Shown here: in pieces, positions 42,029 to 51,061 of the stretch
Position numbering within the stretch: position 1 is the stretch's first letter
Layout: the number at the start of each line of letters is the position of its first letter
NCBI RefSeq assembly: GCF_027923225.1
Contig: NZ_BSDI01000023.1
Location: 56,655-120,654, forward strand
Direction: 5' to 3'
DNA length: 64,000 bases
Source of the DNA: Phytohabitans aurantiacus
GTDB lineage: Bacteria > Actinomycetota > Actinomycetes > Mycobacteriales > Micromonosporaceae
Position numbers and translations under genes: made by a program
The notes under the pieces: generated by a model
Database searches by the model: none
What the model was told of the DNA's origin: nothing
What the model saw: only the letters and a program-made list of their open reading frames with translations

Positions 42029-45000
42029 ATGAGGCTGATAGCGCCCGTCCTGCTCGCCGGCGTCGTCGCGGTACTGCCGATCGGCACCGCCACGCCGGCG
42101 AGCGCGGCGGTTGCCGACCCGGCGGCGTTGGTCAACCCGATGATCGGCACGGCGGCGTACGGGAACACGTTTCCGGGGCCGAGCGTGCCGTTCGGGATGC
42201 TCCAATGGGGACCGGAGTCGCGGCCGGACCGCTACGGTGGCGGGTACGGGTACGAGGCGGCGGCGATCGCCGGCTTCGGGCTGAACCGGATGAGCGGTCC
42301 GGGCTGCCCGGCGTACGGAGACGTGCCGTTCCTGCCGATCGCCGGCGCGGTGCCGGCGGACCGGAACACGGCCACGGTCGGTCTGGACCACGCCAACGAG
42401 TCGGCGGTCGCGGGCGCCTACACGCTGACGCTGGCCAACGGGGTGCGGACCGAGCTGACGACGGCGAAGCGGTCGGCGCTGGGCCAGTTCACCTTCCCGG
42501 CCGGGCAGGCGGCCACCCTGCTGCTCAAGGCGGCCGATGGTGCGGCGGTGTCGGGCGCGAGCATCGCCGCCACCGGGACGGCCGAGGTGACCGGGTCTGT
42601 CGACAATGGTGCGTTCTGCGCCGCCGGCAACCGTTACCGGGTCCACTTCGCGGCGACCTTCGACCGGCCGTTCACGTCGGCGGTGAAGTGGGCGCCGCCC
42701 GTGAACGTGTCCGGCGACGGTGGCATCGCGCTGACGTTTCCGGCGGGCAGCGTGGTGCGGGCGCGGGTGGGTATCTCGTACGTCAGTGTCGCGGGCGCCC
42801 GGCTGAACAGGGACACCGTTGCCGGCTTCGACCTGGCGGCCATGCGTGCGGCCGCGAAGGCCGAGTGGAATTCGCTGCTGTCCCGGATCCAGGTGGCCGG
42901 TGGCACCGCCGACCAGCGGGTGATGTTCTACACCGCGCTGTACCACGCGCTGCTGCACCCGAACGTGTTCGGTGACGCCAACCGCCAGTACCGGGGCTTC
43001 GACGGTGTCGTGCGCACGTTGCCGGCCGGTCAGGGCGAGCAGTACGCGAACTTCTCCGGCTGGGACGTGTACCGCACGCAGGTCCAGCTGGCGTCGCTGC
43101 TGGCCCCCGGGGTGATGTCGGACTTCGTGACCTCGATGCTCCACGGTTTCGACCAGTCGGGGCGGCTGCCGAAGTGGTCGGTCGCCAACGACGAGTCGTA
43201 CATCATGGTGGGTGACCCGGCGCTGCCGGCGATCGCGTCGGCGTACGCGTTCGGCGCCCGCGGTTTCGACACCGCCCGGGCGCTGCGGGCGATGGTGACT
43301 CAGGCGTCCCGTCCCGGCAACGCCCGCCCCGGCAACGTGTACCTGGACAACCGCGGGTACCTGCCGGTCGACGGGGGATACGGCTGTTGCGGGGCGAACG
43401 GCTTCATCTCGACGTCGCTGGAGTACAACATCGCGGACTCGGCCCTGTCCGCGTTCGCGCGGTCGGTGGGCGACGAGGCCACGCACGCCAGGTTCGCCGA
43501 GCGCGCGCAGAGCTGGCAGTACCTGCTGCACCCGTACAGCGGGTTTTTCCAGCCCCGCCTGGCGAGCGGGGCGTGGAAGGCCGACTTCGACCCGGTCCGC
43601 TACGACTACGTCGAGTGGGCGGAGGGGAACGCGTGGAAGTACACGCCGATGGTGCCGTTCAACCCGCGCGGGCTGATCCGTGCCAAGGGCGGCGACGCGG
43701 CGATGGTGTCCTACCTGGACACCCACCTGACCGAGCTCAATGTGATCCCGGGTCCGCACGCGTGGATGGGTAACGAGCTGTCGTTCGGCACGCCCTGGCT
43801 CTACAACTGGGCCGGCGCGCCACACAAGACCCAGGCGGTCGTGCGGCGCATCCACGACGAGCTGTACCGCAACGCGCCGAGCGGGCTGCCGGGCAACGAC
43901 GACCTCGGCGCCCTGTCGGCGTGGTACGCCTTCTCCGCGCTCGGCATCTACCCGGCCATCCCCGGCACCGCCGATCTTACTCTCACCGGACCGACGTTCA
44001 CCCGGGCCGACATCACGCTCCCGAACGGGCGGACCCTCACCCTCGACGCACCCGCCGCCGCTGGAAACCGCCCGTACATCCAGTCGATGACCCTCGACGG
44101 CGCGGCGTGGAACAAGGCATACCTGCCACCGTCCGTGCTGACCGACGGCGGCACCGTCCACTTCGAACTCGCTGCGACCGCGAACACCACCTGGGCCGCC
44201 ACCGCCGACGCCGCGCCGCCGTCGTACGGGGCGAACGCCGCCGCGGCCGCCAACAACCAGGGCGTCTCATCGGACGGCGCGGCCGGCCAGAGCGACTACG
44301 ACGGCTGGGGCACCGGGTACTCCCTCCAAGCGCTCGTCGCGGCCGGTGTCGTGCCCGGCAGCCCGGTCACCGCCGGCGGCGTCGCCTACACCTGGCCGAA
44401 CGTCCACCATGGACAACCGAACAACGTGGTGGCCGCCGGCCAGCGCCTGACCGTCGCGAGCCCGCCCGGAGCCACCCGCCTCGGTCTGCTCGGCAGCGCC
44501 GAAGGCAACCCGGACGGCGCTTCCGGCACCCTCACGGTCCACTACAGCGACGGCAGCACCGGCACCGCCAGCGTCGGCTTCTCCGACTGGACCCTCGGCG
44601 GCGCCACCGCCGCGATGCGCCCCGACAACACCGTCGCCGCGCAGATGCCCTACCGCAACGACCTTTGGGGCCAGCCGCACTCCGTGACGACGTACCTGTA
44701 CTCCACGGACGTTCCCGTCGACCCGGCCCGCACCGTCGTCGGCGTGACGCTGCCTTCGCCCCAGGTCGGGCGGATGCACGTGTTCGCGGTCGGCTTCGGC
44801 GGTCACCGCACCAACGCCGGCATCAGCGACGACACGTACCTCGGCGGCGGCGACTTCGACGGCACCGGCACCAGCTACTCGCGCCAGGCCCTCGCCTCCG
44901 CCGGACTCACACCGGGATCGGCGATCGACCACGCCGGCATCACGTACCGGTGGCCGGACACCCAGCCGGGCGAGCGCGACAACACCGTTGCCGCCGGCCA

Positions 45001-45364
45001 GAGCATCCCGGTCACACCGGTCACCGGAGCCACCAAGGTCGGCCTGCTCGGTGCCGCCGACGGCTGGGGATCCACCGGAACGGCCACCCTCGAATACACC
45101 GACGGCACCCGGCAGCAGGTCGCGCTCGGCTTCACCGACTGGACCCGCGCGAACGGCCAGGTGCCGGTGCAGCACGCAAACACCATCGCGGCGCAGCTGC
45201 CATACCGCAACTTCACCATCTGGGGCGGCGGCCGCGATCCGATACCGACGTACGTGTTCGCCGCGACCTTCCCGCTGAGCCCCGGAAAGTCCATCCGGGC
45301 CATAACCCTGCCCACGACCACCAACGGCGGGCGGATGCATATTTTCGCCGCCGGGACGGGATAA
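42029..45364 (+). CDS. Secreted GH92 alpha-mannosidase with two C-terminal repeat domains
   Basis: 1111 residues with a signal peptide (cleavage near TPASAAVA). The GH92 domain begins ALVNPMIGTAAYGNTFPG and ends with the family's GNDDLGALSAWYAFSALGIYP block; these enzymes are Ca-dependent exo-mannosidases that use a Glu/Asp pair. Two tandem ~165-residue domains follow (AGQSDYDGWGTGYSLQALVA and GGGDFDGTGTSYSRQALASA, each ending in a GRMHVFAVG-like strand), probably carbohydrate-binding. GAAAGGG lies upstream. The next gene starts 3 bases after the stop, forming an operon with the GH172 enzyme. Confidence 0.92.
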   Translation: MRLIAPVLLAGVVAVLPIGTATPASAAVADPAALVNPMIGTAAYGNTFPGPSVPFGMLQWGPESRPDRYGGGYGYEAAAIAGFGLNRMSGPGCPAYGDVPFLPIAGAVPADRNTATVGLDHANESAVAGAYTLTLANGVRTELTTAKRSALGQFTFPAGQAATLLLKAADGAAVSGASIAATGTAEVTGSVDNGAFCAAGNRYRVHFAATFDRPFTSAVKWAPPVNVSGDGGIALTFPAGSVVRARVGISYVSVAGARLNRDTVAGFDLAAMRAAAKAEWNSLLSRIQVAGGTADQRVMFYTALYHALLHPNVFGDANRQYRGFDGVVRTLPAGQGEQYANFSGWDVYRTQVQLASLLAPGVMSDFVTSMLHGFDQSGRLPKWSVANDESYIMVGDPALPAIASAYAFGARGFDTARALRAMVTQASRPGNARPGNVYLDNRGYLPVDGGYGCCGANGFISTSLEYNIADSALSAFARSVGDEATHARFAERAQSWQYLLHPYSGFFQPRLASGAWKADFDPVRYDYVEWAEGNAWKYTPMVPFNPRGLIRAKGGDAAMVSYLDTHLTELNVIPGPHAWMGNELSFGTPWLYNWAGAPHKTQAVVRRIHDELYRNAPSGLPGNDDLGALSAWYAFSALGIYPAIPGTADLTLTGPTFTRADITLPNGRTLTLDAPAAAGNRPYIQSMTLDGAAWNKAYLPPSVLTDGGTVHFELAATANTTWAATADAAPPSYGANAAAAANNQGVSSDGAAGQSDYDGWGTGYSLQALVAAGVVPGSPVTAGGVAYTWPNVHHGQPNNVVAAGQRLTVASPPGATRLGLLGSAEGNPDGASGTLTVHYSDGSTGTASVGFSDWTLGGATAAMRPDNTVAAQMPYRNDLWGQPHSVTTYLYSTDVPVDPARTVVGVTLPSPQVGRMHVFAVGFGGHRTNAGISDDTYLGGGDFDGTGTSYSRQALASAGLTPGSAIDHAGITYRWPDTQPGERDNTVAAGQSIPVTPVTGATKVGLLGAADGWGSTGTATLEYTDGTRQQVALGFTDWTRANGQVPVQHANTIAAQLPYRNFTIWGGGRDPIPTYVFAATFPLSPGKSIRAITLPTTTNGGRMHIFAAGTG

Positions 45365-45367
45365 GCG

Positions 45368-48283
45368 ATGCGTACACCCCTGGCCCTGCTCCTGCTGGCC
45401 ACTGGGCTCGCGGTACCGGCGACCCCGGCCGCCGCGGCCGAACCCACTGCCGTCACCCGCGTGGTGGGTTGGGACACCTACCGCAGGCTCGACCTGTTGC
45501 CGTACCTGCCGCGCGACGGCGAGACCCGGCAGTTCTCCAGCTTCGACCGCACCGGAGCCAACGACAGCGACGGCTTCAACGGCCGGTACACCTGCCGGCG
45601 CACCACCGTGGACGGCTGCGTGATCGCCGAGGACACGGGCGCGGGGGAGATCGGCTCGATGTGGTTCACCTGGGACTGGGGAAACATCAGCGGGTACGGG
45701 CGCCTGAAAATCGAGCTCGACGGTCTGACCGTGGTGAACGCCGCCGCGCAGGACGTCGTCAACGGCGCGCTGGGAGCGCCCTTCGTGCATCCGCTCGTGG
45801 CCAACGCGAGCCAGAGCTCGGGCGGCGTCTACATCAAGGTGCCGATGCCGTACCGGTCGTCGATGCGCGTGACGGTGCAGAACAACCCCGGCTTCTACCA
45901 CCTGTCGTACCGGCACTTCCCCGACGCGACAGGAGTCACGACGTTCAACCCGGCGGACCGCGCCGACGACGTACTGGCCATGCTCCGCGCCGCCGGCACC
46001 GCCGACCCCAAGCCGGCCCGCACCGGATTCGTCGTCACTCCAGGGCCCATCAACCTGGCTCCAGGAGGGCAGGCCGACCTCGCCAGCCCGAGCGGGCCGG
46101 GCGTCATCGGCGCGCTGTCGATAGCGATCCCGCAGGTCACCGGTCACACCGCGGCCCACGACGAGGTACTCGCCAAGACCCGGCTGCGCGTCACCTTCGA
46201 CGGGCGCACCACAGTGGACGCCCCGATCGGCGAGTTCTTCGGCTCCGGCCTCGGCGCGTACTCGGTGCGCTCGCTGCTGTTCGCGGCAAATCCCGCCAGC
46301 GGTGTCAGCCTCAGCTCCTGGTGGCCCATGCCGTACGCCCGGAGCGCGCGCGTCACGCTCGTCAACGGCAGCGGCCAGCAGCTGACCAACGTCCGGGCCT
46401 CGGTGACCGTGTCATCGGATCCACAATGGACGGCGGCGCTTGCTTCCGGCGGCGACGCCGGCTACTTCACCGCGCTGTCCCGGAGCGCCGACGTCGACTA
46501 CGGCGCAGACTGGATCTTCGCCGAGCAGGGTGGCCGCGGCAAGCTCGTGGGCGTCTCACACACGATGAAGGGCAAGGACAACAGCGGCTGGGCCCGTACC
46601 TATCTGGAAGGCGACGAGCGGATCTACGTCGACGGCAGCCGGAGTCCACAGTGGCACGGCACCGGCACCGAGGACTTCTACGAGGGCGGCTGGTACTTCA
46701 ACTACGGCCCGTTCAGCGCGCCGCTCAACGGCCACAGCGCGCACGAGGACGTGGCCAACAACTGCGAATTCAAGTGTGACGCCGCGTACCGGATCCTGCT
46801 CAGCGAGGCCGTGCCGTACCAGACCCACCTGCGTTTCGGCATCGAGCACGGCTTCACCAACTTCCAGCCAGCCGAGTACGGCTCGACCACCTTCCTGTAC
46901 CAGAAGGCGAGCCGCGGCGCGCGGCCGACCGACTCGCTGGACGTCGGTGACGCCGCCGCCCGCACCGCGCACAGCTACGCCGAAGCCGGTGCTGCCACCC
47001 AGAGCGACCTCAGCACGGTGTTCGAGGGCGACCACGACGACGTGACGGTCGCCGACCAGGTCAGGTCCACGAGTTCGGCGGTCACGTTCCGGATGGCGGT
47101 CGCACCGGACAACCGCGGCGTCACCCTGCGGCGGGTCTCTGACCAGCACAACGCCTACCAGGCGGCCCGGGTACTCGTCGACAACGTGGCGGTCGGAGTG
47201 TGGTCGCAGCCGTTGAACAACACGGTCCAACGGTGGCTGGAAGACGGTTTCGCGCTGCCGGCCAGCGCCACGGCCGGCAAGTCCGCCATCACCGTGCGGC
47301 TGGAGCCGCAGGCGGGATCGCCGGCGTGGACGGCCGCCCGGTACGCGGTGTTCTCCGCGGTGCCCCCGGTGCGCGCCAGGTCGGCGGGCGGCACCGACGT
47401 CGACGGCGACGGCCGCGACGACGTACTGGCGTTCAACCAGGGCAGGGTCGAGGTGGCCTTGTCGACCGGCGGCGCGTTCGGTCCGAAGTCGACCTGGCAC
47501 AGCGGTTTCCCGTCAGCGGCGGGACGGTGGCTGACCGGCGACTTCGACGGTGACGGCCGCGACGATGTCCTCTCGGTCGGACAGCCGGCGGTCGACGTGG
47601 CGCTGTCGAGCGGCGGCGCGTTCGCGGCGACGACCCGATGGCACGACAACCTCGCCCGGCCCGGCGGCTGGCTGCTGACCGGCGACGTCGACGGTGACGG
47701 CCGCGACGACGTCATCACCGCCAACCAGGCCGCGCAGGTCGACGTGGCTCTCTCGACGGGTACCGCGTTCGGCACACCGTCCCGATGGCACGACTACTTC
47801 GCACCGTCCGGGGAGACACCGGCGGTGGCGGACGTCGACGGCGACGGTCGCGAAGACCTCATCACGTTCACCCACCAGTCGCCGTGGGCCGTCGTCTACG
47901 TCGCGCTGTCGACCGGCTCGAGCTTCGCACCGTCGCAGCGCTGGCACGACTACTTCGCGCCCGCCGGCGAGACACCGCGCGTCGGCGACGTCGACGGCGA
48001 CGGGCTGGCCGACATCATCACGTTCACCCAGAACGCCGACGCCGATGTCTACATCGCACTGTCCACGGGCCGCTCCTTCGGTCCCGGACTACGGTGGCAC
48101 GACAACTTCGCTCCGCCCGGCCAGACACCCCACGCCGGCGACTTCGACGGCAACGGACTCACCGACATCGTGGCGTTCACGCTGGCGTCCGACGTGTGGG
48201 TATCGGCCTCCAACGGCTTGATGTTCGGCTTCGGAGGATTCTGGCACTACGACTTCGGCCTCCCCGCCGACGCCGTCCTCTAG
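45368..48283 (+). CDS. Secreted GH172 (DUF2961) glycosidase with FG-GAP repeats
   Basis: 971 residues with a signal peptide (LALLLLATGLAVPATPAAAA). The catalytic part (about 30-400) has the DUF2961/GH172 signatures: RQFSSFDRTGAN, GEIGSMWFTWDWG and QWHGTGTEDFYEGGWYFNYG, the last holding a conserved Glu. A beta domain (about 520-660) is followed by six FG-GAP/VCBS-type repeats (each with D-x-DGDGRDDV, Ca-binding), probably a beta-propeller. GH172 includes exo-D-arabinofuranosidases and difructose-anhydride enzymes. With the mannosidase upstream it may attack arabinomannan-type glycans. Confidence 0.88.
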   Translation: MRTPLALLLLATGLAVPATPAAAAEPTAVTRVVGWDTYRRLDLLPYLPRDGETRQFSSFDRTGANDSDGFNGRYTCRRTTVDGCVIAEDTGAGEIGSMWFTWDWGNISGYGRLKIELDGLTVVNAAAQDVVNGALGAPFVHPLVANASQSSGGVYIKVPMPYRSSMRVTVQNNPGFYHLSYRHFPDATGVTTFNPADRADDVLAMLRAAGTADPKPARTGFVVTPGPINLAPGGQADLASPSGPGVIGALSIAIPQVTGHTAAHDEVLAKTRLRVTFDGRTTVDAPIGEFFGSGLGAYSVRSLLFAANPASGVSLSSWWPMPYARSARVTLVNGSGQQLTNVRASVTVSSDPQWTAALASGGDAGYFTALSRSADVDYGADWIFAEQGGRGKLVGVSHTMKGKDNSGWARTYLEGDERIYVDGSRSPQWHGTGTEDFYEGGWYFNYGPFSAPLNGHSAHEDVANNCEFKCDAAYRILLSEAVPYQTHLRFGIEHGFTNFQPAEYGSTTFLYQKASRGARPTDSLDVGDAAARTAHSYAEAGAATQSDLSTVFEGDHDDVTVADQVRSTSSAVTFRMAVAPDNRGVTLRRVSDQHNAYQAARVLVDNVAVGVWSQPLNNTVQRWLEDGFALPASATAGKSAITVRLEPQAGSPAWTAARYAVFSAVPPVRARSAGGTDVDGDGRDDVLAFNQGRVEVALSTGGAFGPKSTWHSGFPSAAGRWLTGDFDGDGRDDVLSVGQPAVDVALSSGGAFAATTRWHDNLARPGGWLLTGDVDGDGRDDVITANQAAQVDVALSTGTAFGTPSRWHDYFAPSGETPAVADVDGDGREDLITFTHQSPWAVVYVALSTGSSFAPSQRWHDYFAPAGETPRVGDVDGDGLADIITFTQNADADVYIALSTGRSFGPGLRWHDNFAPPGQTPHAGDFDGNGLTDIVAFTLASDVWVSASNGLMFGFGGFWHYDFGLPADAVL

Positions 48284-48452
48284 AAAGCTTTCGCGGTGCG
48301 GGTCGGTCCGTCCACATAGGCAACCGACTGGCTGGATCAGCGGCGCGACGCGCGCCGCCCGGACGAGAGCGTGCCGTACCCGGCCCGGCAAAGACGGCGC
48401 GTGGAGGCCACCCTGCGCCGCCGCTTGACCCGGGCTGAGACCTGAGCTCGCG

Positions 48453-49301
48453 TCAGAGGATGGGTTTGCCGCCGGTCACCGGGATGACCGCGCCGGAGAT
48501 GTAGCTGGCCTCGTCGGAGGCGAGCAGGACGAACGCCGGTGCGACCTCCTTGGGCTCGCCCGCCCGGCCCAGCGGCGTGTTCTTACCGAACTCGGCGACC
48601 TGCTCGGGAGGCATCGTCGATGGGATCAGCGGGGTCCAGATCGGGCCCGGGGCGACCGCGTTCACCCTGATGCCGCGCTCGCCCAGCATCTGGGCCAGGC
48701 CGGCGGTGAAGTTGGCGATGGCGCCCTTGGTGGTGGCGTATGGCAGCAGCGTCGGCTTCGGCGCGTCGTAGTTGATGGAGCTCGTGTTGATGATCGACGC
48801 GCCTTCGTTCAGGTGTGGCAGTGCGGCCCGGACGATCCGGAACATCGCGGTGATGTTCACATCGAAGGTGTGCTGCCACTCGTCGTCGCCGATCTCCTCG
48901 ACGGTCTCGTGGCTCATCTGGTAGGCCGCGTTGTTGACCAGGACGTCGATCCCGTCGAACTCGGCGACCGCGCGGTCCACCAACTCCTTGCAGTGTCGCG
49001 GGTCGGCGAGGTCGCCGGCGACCAGGACGGCGCGGCGGCCGGCCTTCTCGACGAGCCGCGCGGTGTCCTTGGCGTCGTCGTGCTCGCTCAGGTACGAGAT
49101 CAGCACGTCGGCGCCCTCGCGCGCGAACGCGATCGCCGCCGCCCGGCCGATGCCGCTGTCGCCGCCGGTCACGACCGCCCGCTTGCCTTCCAGGCGGCCC
49201 GAACCCCGGTAGCTGTCCTCGCCGTGGTCAGGCTTCCGGCGCATCGCCTCCAGGGTGCCGGGCGGTTCCTGGACGGGTTCGGACTTCTGCTGGTCAGCCA
49301 T
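48453..49301 (-). CDS. SDR-family oxidoreductase (YdaD/GSP39-like)
   Basis: 282 residues. An N-terminal extension (QQKSEPVQEPPGTLEAMRRK, PDHGEDSYRGSGRLEGK) precedes the Rossmann motif AVVTGGDSGIGRAAAIAF, the LVNNAAYQ strand, active-site Ser (INTSSINY) and YATTKGA with catalytic Tyr and Lys. The extended N-terminus is typical of stress-related SDRs such as B. subtilis YdaD (GSP39). Cytoplasmic NAD(P)-dependent dehydrogenase; substrate unknown. ATG 49301 begins the conserved region; no strong ribosome site is visible. Divergent from the MarR gene across 60 bases. Confidence 0.88.
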   Translation of the reverse strand: MADQQKSEPVQEPPGTLEAMRRKPDHGEDSYRGSGRLEGKRAVVTGGDSGIGRAAAIAFAREGADVLISYLSEHDDAKDTARLVEKAGRRAVLVAGDLADPRHCKELVDRAVAEFDGIDVLVNNAAYQMSHETVEEIGDDEWQHTFDVNITAMFRIVRAALPHLNEGASIINTSSINYDAPKPTLLPYATTKGAIANFTAGLAQMLGERGIRVNAVAPGPIWTPLIPSTMPPEQVAEFGKNTPLGRAGEPKEVAPAFVLLASDEASYISGAVIPVTGGKPIL

Positions 49302-49361
49302 GTGTGGAGGATTTCCACTGCCGGTGCGGTTAAACACGCCGTCGGCGGAAATGTATGACTC

Positions 49362-49862
49362 ATGCATACCGGAAACGTCGTGGGTGCCTGGGTCACCGCC
49401 GCGGTGGACAGGTTTCACGCCGCTGCCCGCTCGACCGGGCTGGAGCAGCGCGAGCTGAGCGCCCTGACGCTGATCGCCACGCACGAGGGCTGCTCGGTGG
49501 AGTGGCTGCGTGGCCGCGTCGAACTGAGCCAGTCCGGCACCGTACGCCTCATCGACAGGCTGGCGGGCCGGCGACTCGTCCGCCGCGGGCCATCGGCCGG
49601 GCGCGGAGTACCGCTCTACGCCACCGACGAGGGACGGGCGGCCCTGCGGAGGTGGCAGCAGGCTCGCGACGGCGCGGTCGCCGAGCTGCTGAACGGGCTG
49701 CCGCCCGCGCGGCAGGCGATGGTGGTGCAGAGCCTGGCGGCCGCTCTACTGGCCGGCGCCCGGCGGCGCAGCGAGGCGGACGCCACCTGCCGGACCTGCT
49801 CGTGGGCGGCCTGCGGAACCGACTGTCCCGTCGACCGCAGCGTCGAGGGGCACGGCACATGA
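49362..49862 (+). CDS. MarR-family regulator with C-terminal Cys cluster
   Basis: 166 residues. Winged helix: LSALTLIATHEGCSVEWLRG, VELSQSGTVRLIDRLAGRRLVRR and a wing with the MarR Asp-x-Arg variant (GRGVPLYATDEG). The last 25 residues carry four Cys (CRTCSWAACGTDCPVD), which could bind metal or sense redox state. It overlaps the next gene, an MFS efflux pump, by ATGA, and is divergent from the SDR gene. A role as repressor of both is inferred from the layout. Confidence 0.88.
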   Translation: MHTGNVVGAWVTAAVDRFHAAARSTGLEQRELSALTLIATHEGCSVEWLRGRVELSQSGTVRLIDRLAGRRLVRRGPSAGRGVPLYATDEGRAALRRWQQARDGAVAELLNGLPPARQAMVVQSLAAALLAGARRRSEADATCRTCSWAACGTDCPVDRSVEGHGT

Positions 49863-51058
49863 CCAGGCAAGCGGCGCTTGGCACGCGGCCGCGCGTCTCC
49901 ACACCGGTGCGGAGGGCGGCGGCGATCGCCCTGCTGGGCAACTCCTCGGACACGTTCGTCCTGTTCCTGCTGCTGTGGGTGGCGCAGCCACAGGGCTGGT
50001 CACCGTCGCAGACCGCGCTGGTGGTGCTGGTACTGCGGCTGCCGATCCTGATCTCGGGCGTGCTCATCGGCAGGTGTATCGACCGGTGGGGCGCCCGCCC
50101 CCTGATCCTGCTCGACACGGCCGTGCGCGCGGGGCTGCTGCTGGCGCTGTCGGCTTCGGTCCGATCGGGCACCGTCCCGCTGGCGGCGGTATTCGTCCTG
50201 GGTGGGCTGGCGAGCCTGTTCTCACCCGCCACGTACGCCGGCGTCCGCTGGCTGGTGCCGCGGACCACGCCGGCGAGCGAGCTTCCCCGCGCGAACGCGA
50301 CGGTGGCGGTGGGTGACCAGATGCCGCTGCTGGTGGGTACCGCGCTGGTCGGTCCGGCCATGGCGCTGACCGGCGTCCGGGGCAGCCTGCTCGTGGCCGC
50401 CGCGATGGTCCTGTCCGCGTTCCTGCTCGCGCTGCGGTTGCCCACTCCCGACCCGGGCGCGGTCGCGAGGCCCACGGCCGCGCATGCGGAGCGCCCGAGG
50501 GCCTGGCCGTCGCGCGTCGCCGCCATCATCGCGCTGTCCACTGTGTACTACCTGGTCTACGGCCCGTTCGAGACCGCCAGCCCTGGCTTCGTCCGCGACC
50601 ACCTGGGCGCCGGCGAGGGCACGTACAGCCTGCTCTGGGCCATGTTCGGCGCCGGCGCCCTGCTGTCGCTGCCGGTCGCGCCGCTGCTGGCCCGGTACCG
50701 CCCCGGCCTCGTCAACGGCGGGGGAGCGCTGATCTGGGGCCTGACGATGCTGCCGCTGGCCATTGTGGACTCGGCGTGGACCGCGGCCGCCGTCTTCCTC
50801 GTCGGCGGCCTGCTCTGGGGCCCGTACACGACCATCGAGACCGGCGCGTTGCAACGGTGGGTCCCGCCGGGGCGGCACGGCACGGTCTTCGCCGTCCAGC
50901 GCAGCCTGCTGGCGACCGCGACCCCGGTCGGCGCCGCGATCGGTGCCCTGGCCCTGCAGGCCGTCTCACCCGTGACCGTGCTGGCGGTCAGCGCCGGCTG
51001 CTGCGCCGCCGCCGGTGCGGCCGCGCTGTCGCATCCCGACCTGCGCAGGGCCCGCTGA
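49859..51058 (+). CDS. MFS transporter
   Basis: 399 residues with 12 membrane helices of the major facilitator type. The loop-2 motif is present as GRCIDRWGARPLIL, and helix 1 starts AAAIALLGNSSDTFVLFLLLW. It is likely a drug or metabolite exporter, inferred from its translational coupling to the upstream MarR gene (ATGA overlap). The substrate cannot be told. It ends 3 bases from the convergent Ppx/GppA gene. Confidence 0.88.
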   Translation: MTRQAALGTRPRVSTPVRRAAAIALLGNSSDTFVLFLLLWVAQPQGWSPSQTALVVLVLRLPILISGVLIGRCIDRWGARPLILLDTAVRAGLLLALSASVRSGTVPLAAVFVLGGLASLFSPATYAGVRWLVPRTTPASELPRANATVAVGDQMPLLVGTALVGPAMALTGVRGSLLVAAAMVLSAFLLALRLPTPDPGAVARPTAAHAERPRAWPSRVAAIIALSTVYYLVYGPFETASPGFVRDHLGAGEGTYSLLWAMFGAGALLSLPVAPLLARYRPGLVNGGGALIWGLTMLPLAIVDSAWTAAAVFLVGGLLWGPYTTIETGALQRWVPPGRHGTVFAVQRSLLATATPVGAAIGALALQAVSPVTVLAVSAGCCAAAGAAALSHPDLRRAR

Positions 51059-51061
51059 CCC

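Noticed and set aside
11421..48321. Shared 15-mer TCCGTCCACATAGGC at 11421 and 48307 as a repeat family
   Set aside because: One 15-base match between two places in a 64-kb GC-rich window is close to chance, and the flanks do not match.
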